Source of the DNA: Celeribacter persicus
GTDB taxonomy: Bacteria > Pseudomonadota > Alphaproteobacteria > Rhodobacterales > Rhodobacteraceae
Length of the DNA stretch: 64,000 nt
Assembly: GCF_003050785.1 (NCBI RefSeq)
Contig: NZ_QAOH01000003.1
Span: forward strand, 186,001-250,000
Direction: 5' to 3'
Positions within the stretch are counted from its first letter, which is position 1. Every line of letters starts with the position of its first letter. The notes under the pieces were generated by a model, which had not been told where the DNA came from, searched no databases, and saw only the letters and a program-made list of their open reading frames with translations. This document shows, piece after piece, positions 59,931 through 64,000 of this stretch. A program made the translations under genes and the position numbers.

Positions 59931-60801
59931 CGGCGAAGTCGGATTTGGCGTAACCCTGCACATACAGCAGCGCCGAGAGATCGCCGTGGTTGATGCGAAT
60001 GTCGCATTCGGCGGCGACCGAGGGTTTCGCATGAAGCGCCACACCCGCCCCCGCCAGCTTCAACATGCCCAGATCGTTTGCCCCATCCCCTACGGCGATC
60101 ACATCGGAATGCGGAATGCCGAGACGTTCGGAAATCTCTTCAAGCGCCTGCACCTTGGCCGCACGCCCGAGAATCGGAAGACCGGGCTTGCCCACGAGGG
60201 TACCGTTTTCCACCAGAAGCGTGTTGGCGCGGTTTTCGTCAAATCCGAGCGTTTCGGCGACATACCCGGTAAAAGCCGTAAAGCCACCGGAGACCAGTGC
60301 GCAATAGGCCCCGTCACGTTTCATCGTCGCGACCAGTTCCTTGCCGCCGGGCATGAAGGTGACGCGGGTGTCGATGACCTGTTGAATGACACTTTCCGGC
60401 AGACCCTTCAAAAGCCCGACCCGTTCGAGCAGCGCGCCCTCGAAATCCAGCTCGCCGTTCATCGCCTTGGCGGTGATCTCCTTGACCCGCTCACCGACGC
60501 CAGCAACATCCGCAAGCTCGTCGATGCACTCCTGTTGGATCATCGTCGAATCCATGTCGGCCAAGAGCATCTTCTTGCGACGTCCCTCGGCAGGAAGAAC
60601 AATCATATCAATGCCTTGGGTTTGCAATCCCTGCCAGACATCCCATTGGTTCGACGGTACGCTCTCGACCATGAATTCCGCCGCTTCACCGAGCGCGAGC
60701 CACTTGAGATCGCCACCGCCCCAGGCCGAGCGCAGCGCGTCGACGGTGGTCAGATTGAGCGCGGGAGAGGCGGGATTGGTCAGAAGCGTGACGACGTACA
60801 T
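59923..60801 (-). CDS. serB: phosphoserine phosphatase
   Basis: 292 residues. HAD motif I LLADMDSTMIQQECIDELAD, motif II ALVSGGFTAFTGYVAETLGF, motif III VGKPGLPILG plus VIAVGDGANDLGMLKLAGAG. ACT-like N-terminal region (1-75). Last step of serine synthesis. It starts after GGAGCCGCC and is divergent from serC, with the serC-serA pair on the plus strand completing the pathway in one place. Confidence 0.95.
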   Translation of the reverse strand: MYVVTLLTNPASPALNLTTVDALRSAWGGGDLKWLALGEAAEFMVESVPSNQWDVWQGLQTQGIDMIVLPAEGRRKKMLLADMDSTMIQQECIDELADVAGVGERVKEITAKAMNGELDFEGALLERVGLLKGLPESVIQQVIDTRVTFMPGGKELVATMKRDGAYCALVSGGFTAFTGYVAETLGFDENRANTLLVENGTLVGKPGLPILGRAAKVQALEEISERLGIPHSDVIAVGDGANDLGMLKLAGAGVALHAKPSVAAECDIRINHGDLSALLYVQGYAKSDFADV

Positions 60802-60971
60802 GGCGGCTCCGAAAGGTCATATGGAGGGCGAATTTTGCTTGCCTGATAGCGCGCGAAACGCGGGCTTACCAGTCTTAACCTCCCGCTCACCTGCGGAAAG
60901 GAATTTTGACGTGGACACGAAAATGGGAATTGCCAGATGCCCGGAAAGGGCATAGATGCAGCGGCGGGACA

Positions 60972-61013
60972 CCTCTCCCCAACGAGAGGCATTTATCTGG
61001 AAGGATAGCACAT
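60972..61013 (+). promoter_or_regulatory. serC leader RNA element
   Basis: Hairpin CCTCTC (60972-60977) / GAGAGG (60984-60989) and a second short one with TATC (60994-60997) and GATA (61003-61006) over GGAAGG, the ribosome site of serC. This arrangement, directly before serC in Alphaproteobacteria, matches the published serC RNA motif. Ligand unknown. Confidence 0.6.
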
Positions 61014-62156
61014 ATGGCTACCAAGCACCCGCAAACGCGTCCTGCTAACCCGCGTTTCTCTTCTGGCCCCTGCGCCAAAATCCCCAATTTCTCCGTCGAA
61101 ATGCTGGCTGACGCCCCGCTGGGCCGTTCGCACCGTGCCAAGGTTGGCAAGGACAAGCTGAAAGCCGCCATCGAGACGACCCGCGAAATCCTGGGCGTTC
61201 CCGCCGATTACAAAATCGGGATTGTGCCCGCTTCTGATACCGGCGCCGTCGAAATGGCGCTCTGGTCGCTTCTGGGTGCCCGCAAGGCCACGATGCTCGC
61301 TTGGGAATCCTTCGGTTCCGGCTGGGTCACCGATGTTGTGAAGCAACTCAAAATCGACGCCGAGGTGAAAACCGCCGATTACGGTCAGATCGTCGATCTC
61401 AAGGAGGTCGATTTCAACACCGACGTCGTGTTCACCTGGAACGGCACCACCTCCGGCGTGCGCGTCCCGAACGGCGACAAGATCCCCGCCGACCGCGAAG
61501 GTCTGACCATCTGCGACGCGACCTCCGCCGCGTTTGCCATGGACCTGCCGTGGGACAAGCTCGATGTCACCACCTTCTCCTGGCAGAAGGTGATGGGCGG
61601 CGAAGCGGCGCACGGGATGCTGATCCTCTCGCCGCGTGCGGTTGAGCGTCTGGAAAGCTATACCCCCGCATGGCCGATGCCGAAGATTTTCCGCATGACC
61701 AAAGGCGGCAAGCTGATCGAAGGTATCTTCGTGGGAGAGACGATCAACACGCCTTCCATGCTTGCGGTCGAGGATTACCTCGTGGCGCTTGAGTGGGCGA
61801 AGAAGATCGGCGGCCTGCCGAAGCTGATCGAACGCTCCACCACCAACGCGAAAGTGCTCTGGGATTTCTGCGACCGTCACGACTGGATCGCCAACCTCGC
61901 AGAGGACGACGCGACCCGTTCGAACACCTCGGTCTGCCTGAAATTTACCGATGAGCGCATCAAGGACGGCGCTGCTTTCGCGAAAGCCGTGGCAAAGAAA
62001 CTCGAAGAGTACAACGCAGCCTACGACGTGGGCGCCTATCGCGATGCCCCCGCCGGTCTGCGCGTGTGGTGTGGTGCGACGGTCGAGTCCTCCGACATCG
62101 AAGCCCTGACGCTCTGGCTCAAATGGGCCTTTGAAGAGTGCATCGCCGAGCAATAA
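61014..62156 (+). CDS. serC: phosphoserine aminotransferase
   Basis: 380 residues from the ATG at 61014. The longer alphaproteobacterial type: [80 protein letters not shown] with the PLP Lys, and [20 protein letters not shown]. Converts 3-phosphohydroxypyruvate to phosphoserine. A serC leader lies immediately upstream. serA follows after 78 bp that include a GC-rich hairpin (ACGGGCGG/CCGCCCGT). Confidence 0.96.
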   Translation: MATKHPQTRPANPRFSSGPCAKIPNFSVEMLADAPLGRSHRAKVGKDKLKAAIETTREILGVPADYKIGIVPASDTGAVEMALWSLLGARKATMLAWESFGSGWVTDVVKQLKIDAEVKTADYGQIVDLKEVDFNTDVVFTWNGTTSGVRVPNGDKIPADREGLTICDATSAAFAMDLPWDKLDVTTFSWQKVMGGEAAHGMLILSPRAVERLESYTPAWPMPKIFRMTKGGKLIEGIFVGETINTPSMLAVEDYLVALEWAKKIGGLPKLIERSTTNAKVLWDFCDRHDWIANLAEDDATRSNTSVCLKFTDERIKDGAAFAKAVAKKLEEYNAAYDVGAYRDAPAGLRVWCGATVESSDIEALTLWLKWAFEECIAEQ

Positions 62157-62177
62157 GCCCGCGCACCCAAGGACCTG

Positions 62178-62198
62178 ACGGGCGGCCCGACCGCCCGT
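62178..62198 (+). other. hairpin between serC and serA
   Basis: ACGGGCGG (62178-62185) / CCGCCCGT (62191-62198), perfect 8-bp stem with the loop CCCGA. No run of T follows, so it is more likely an RNA processing or stability element than a full terminator. Confidence 0.55.
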
Positions 62199-62234
62199 AT
62201 TCCCCAAAGAATTCTGTTAGATAGGAGCCCTCCA

Positions 62235-63827
62235 ATGGCCCCCAAAGTTCTCGTCTCCGACAAACTCTCGGAAACCGCCGTTCAGATCTTCCGTGATCGT
62301 GGCATCGACGTCGATTTCATGCCCGAGCTTGGCAAGGACAAGGAAAAGCTCGCCGAGGTGATCGGTCAATACGACGGTCTTGCGATCCGTTCCGCGACCA
62401 AGGTGACCCCCTCCCTGCTGGAAAAAGCCACCAAACTGAAAGTGGTGGGGCGTGCAGGCATCGGCACCGATAACGTCGACAAGGAAGCCGCGTCGAAAAA
62501 AGGTGTGATCGTGATGAACACGCCGTTCGGCAACATGATCACCACCGCAGAACACGCCATCGCGCTGATGTTCGCGGTCGCCCGTCAGATCCCCGCCGCC
62601 GATGCCTCCACACAGGCAGGCAAATGGGAGAAATCCAAATTCATGGGGGTCGAGCTGACCGCCAAGACGCTGGGCGTGATCGGTGCGGGCAACATCGGTG
62701 GCATCGTCTGCAACCGTGCTCTGGGCCTGAAAATGAAAGTGATCGCCTACGATCCGTTCCTCTCCGAGGAGCGCGCTGGCGAACTGGGCGTTGAAAAAGT
62801 CGAGCTGGACGAGCTTTTGAAACGTGCCGATTTCATCACGCTGCACGTGCCGCTGACCGACAGCACCCGCAATATCCTCTCGAAAGAGAACCTTGAAAAG
62901 ACCAAGAAAGGCGTGCGCATCATCAACTGTGCCCGCGGCGGTCTTGTGGATGAGGTTGCCCTCGCCGAGCTGATCAAATCCGGTCACGTTGCCGGTGCGG
63001 CCTTCGACGTGTTCTCGGAAGAGCCTGCAACCGAAAACCCGCTGTTCGGTCTTCCGAACGTGGTCTGCACGCCGCACCTCGGCGCCTCCACCACGGAAGC
63101 ACAGGAAAACGTGGCACTGCAAGTGGCCGAGCAAATGTCCAACTATCTGATGGACGGGGCTGTCGAAAACGCGCTGAATATGCCGTCGATGACCGCCGAA
63201 GAAGCCAAGGTCATGGGCCCGTGGGTCAAGCTTGCCGAAGCTCTGGGCTCCTTCATCGGTCAGGTGACCGAGGAAGCCATCGAGACGATCAACATCACCT
63301 ATGATGGCGTCGCCTCCGAAATGAACCTCAAGGCGCTCGAAGCCGCCGTCGTGGCTGGTATCATGCAGGCGGTGAACCCGGACGTGAACATGGTCTCCGC
63401 GCCGTTGATCGCGAAAGAGCGTGGCATCCAGCTTTCGAAAACCACGCAAGACGCGTCGGGGTCGTTCGAAGGCTACATCAAACTCGACATCCAGACCGTC
63501 GAGAAATACCGCACCATCGCGGGCACGGTGTTCTCCGATGGCAAGCCGCGCTTCATCCAGATCAAAGGCATCACCATTGACGCCGAGGTCGGCGAGCACA
63601 TGCTCTACACCACCAACAAAGACGTGCCGGGCATCATCGGCAAACTCGGTACGCTGCTGGCCGAGCATAACGAAAACATTGCAAACTTCACGCTGGGCCG
63701 TACCGACGCGGGTGGCGATGCGATCGCGATGACCTTCCTCGACACGCCGGTGAAGGCGGAAACAGTGAAGGCGCTGAAGGACTCTGGCCTGTTCCAGCGC
63801 GTGATCCCGCTGCACTTCAAAGCCTGA
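62235..63827 (+). CDS. serA: D-3-phosphoglycerate dehydrogenase
   Basis: 530 residues, the long type. Substrate-binding domain, then the NAD fold LGVIGAGNIGGIVCNRALGL (about 145-165) and catalytic Arg/Glu/His region (NCARGGLVDEVALAELIKSG; VCTPHLGASTTEAQENVALQ). An intervening domain (about 320-450) and a C-terminal ACT domain (455-530: DVPGIIGKLGTLLAEHNENI) that usually binds serine as feedback inhibitor. First enzyme of serine synthesis. Followed by a strong terminator. Confidence 0.97.
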   Translation: MAPKVLVSDKLSETAVQIFRDRGIDVDFMPELGKDKEKLAEVIGQYDGLAIRSATKVTPSLLEKATKLKVVGRAGIGTDNVDKEAASKKGVIVMNTPFGNMITTAEHAIALMFAVARQIPAADASTQAGKWEKSKFMGVELTAKTLGVIGAGNIGGIVCNRALGLKMKVIAYDPFLSEERAGELGVEKVELDELLKRADFITLHVPLTDSTRNILSKENLEKTKKGVRIINCARGGLVDEVALAELIKSGHVAGAAFDVFSEEPATENPLFGLPNVVCTPHLGASTTEAQENVALQVAEQMSNYLMDGAVENALNMPSMTAEEAKVMGPWVKLAEALGSFIGQVTEEAIETINITYDGVASEMNLKALEAAVVAGIMQAVNPDVNMVSAPLIAKERGIQLSKTTQDASGSFEGYIKLDIQTVEKYRTIAGTVFSDGKPRFIQIKGITIDAEVGEHMLYTTNKDVPGIIGKLGTLLAEHNENIANFTLGRTDAGGDAIAMTFLDTPVKAETVKALKDSGLFQRVIPLHFKA

Positions 63828-63870
63828 TCGCGAATCTCTGGTCGCACAGGCCTCTTTAGGAAAACAATCA

Positions 63871-63909
63871 GACGGGCCGCTGGACAAACCAGCGGCCCGT
63901 CGTCTTTTT
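63871..63909 (+). terminator. terminator of serC-serA
   Basis: 13-bp perfect stem from GACGGGCCGCTGG (63871-63883) to CCAGCGGCCCGTC (63889-63901), loop ACAAA, followed by GTCTTTTT. Confidence 0.93.
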
Positions 63910-63988
63910 ATGGCCTAACACAGCATCAAAGCGCTAACATATCGACATGCACAAACGGGGCGAGGGCCCCACAAGGGAGGAAGACCCC

Positions 63989-64000
63989 ATGAGAACAAGA
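63989..64000 (+). CDS. start of a further gene, cut by the window edge
   Basis: ATG 63989 with GGGAGG (63975-63980) eight bases upstream, first codons MRTR. Only four residues lie inside the window, so no product can be named. Confidence 0.4.

Noticed and set aside
62217-63887. Minus-strand frame of 556 codons opposite serA
   Set aside because: Antisense to serA, including the terminator; composition (His/Gly/Arg-rich) is typical of a shadow frame.

Overview
The window is chromosomal DNA of an alphaproteobacterium of the Rhodobacterales (Roseobacter-like). The evidence is the PhyR/NepR/EcfG general stress response with GGAAC-N17-CGTT promoters, a serC leader in front of serC-serA, an FnrL-type TTGAT-N4-ATCAA box, the gpmI-envC-ctpA-rppH order, an IalB-family protein, RTX and Hint proteins and a high-GC coding style. 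No rRNA, CRISPR array, prophage or insertion sequence was seen. The only tRNA is tRNA-Pro(CGG).

Region by region. 1-10 kb: the 3' end of ppsA, then a LysR regulator divergent from a tightly packed operon. The operon holds a polar amino-acid ABC importer, a class-III aminotransferase, a two-subunit 3-oxoacid-type CoA-transferase, an M20 amidohydrolase and a thiolase, and reads as a complete route for an (N-acyl) amino acid, possibly a beta-amino acid. 10-14 kb: a YqiK/YqiJ flotillin pair and an AI-2E-type membrane protein. 14-19 kb: the general stress response core (sensor kinase, ecfG, nepR, phyR) with Dps, a YtjA-type peptide and a DUF883/holin-like pair. 19-26 kb: an accessory region with a lipoprotein, a secreted RTX-Hint protein, a membrane-anchored Hint-like protein, a small two-TM protein and a membrane LytTR regulator. 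26-36 kb: tRNA-Pro, a DMT exporter, leuB, an exported EEP hydrolase, a second CoA-transferase pair, an EF-hand peptide, an HdeD-like protein and leuCD with a possible leader peptide. 36-48.7 kb: MscS channel, rsfS-rlmH-gpmI-envC-ctpA-rppH, an MltB-type transglycosylase, RNase R, then dapE-GNAT-DUF2064. 49-57 kb: another Hint protein, a bacterial ionotropic-glutamate-receptor-like channel, a COG0523 (CobW) GTPase with a Zur-like box, a YeaQ-type peptide, dapD, a LOG-family protein, two ribbon-helix-helix-like proteins and rlmN. 57-64 kb: an IalB-like protein, asparaginase, TauE/SafE, serB and serC-serA.

Three layers stand out. First, six exact EcfG-type promoters tie the stress regulators to Dps/YtjA, the DUF883 operon, the AI-2E-type protein and YeaQ. 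The nepR and phyR promoters are interlocked head-to-head in one 33-bp near-perfect palindrome. Second, a 116-bp palindromic repeat occurs twice (about 89 percent identical), with a related solo hairpin elsewhere; their TAAAG ends supply the TAA stop codon of adjacent genes. Third, the Hint/RTX/LytTR neighbourhood looks like an undescribed secretion- or surface-related gene set. All functional names come from motif recognition by eye; no database search was run.
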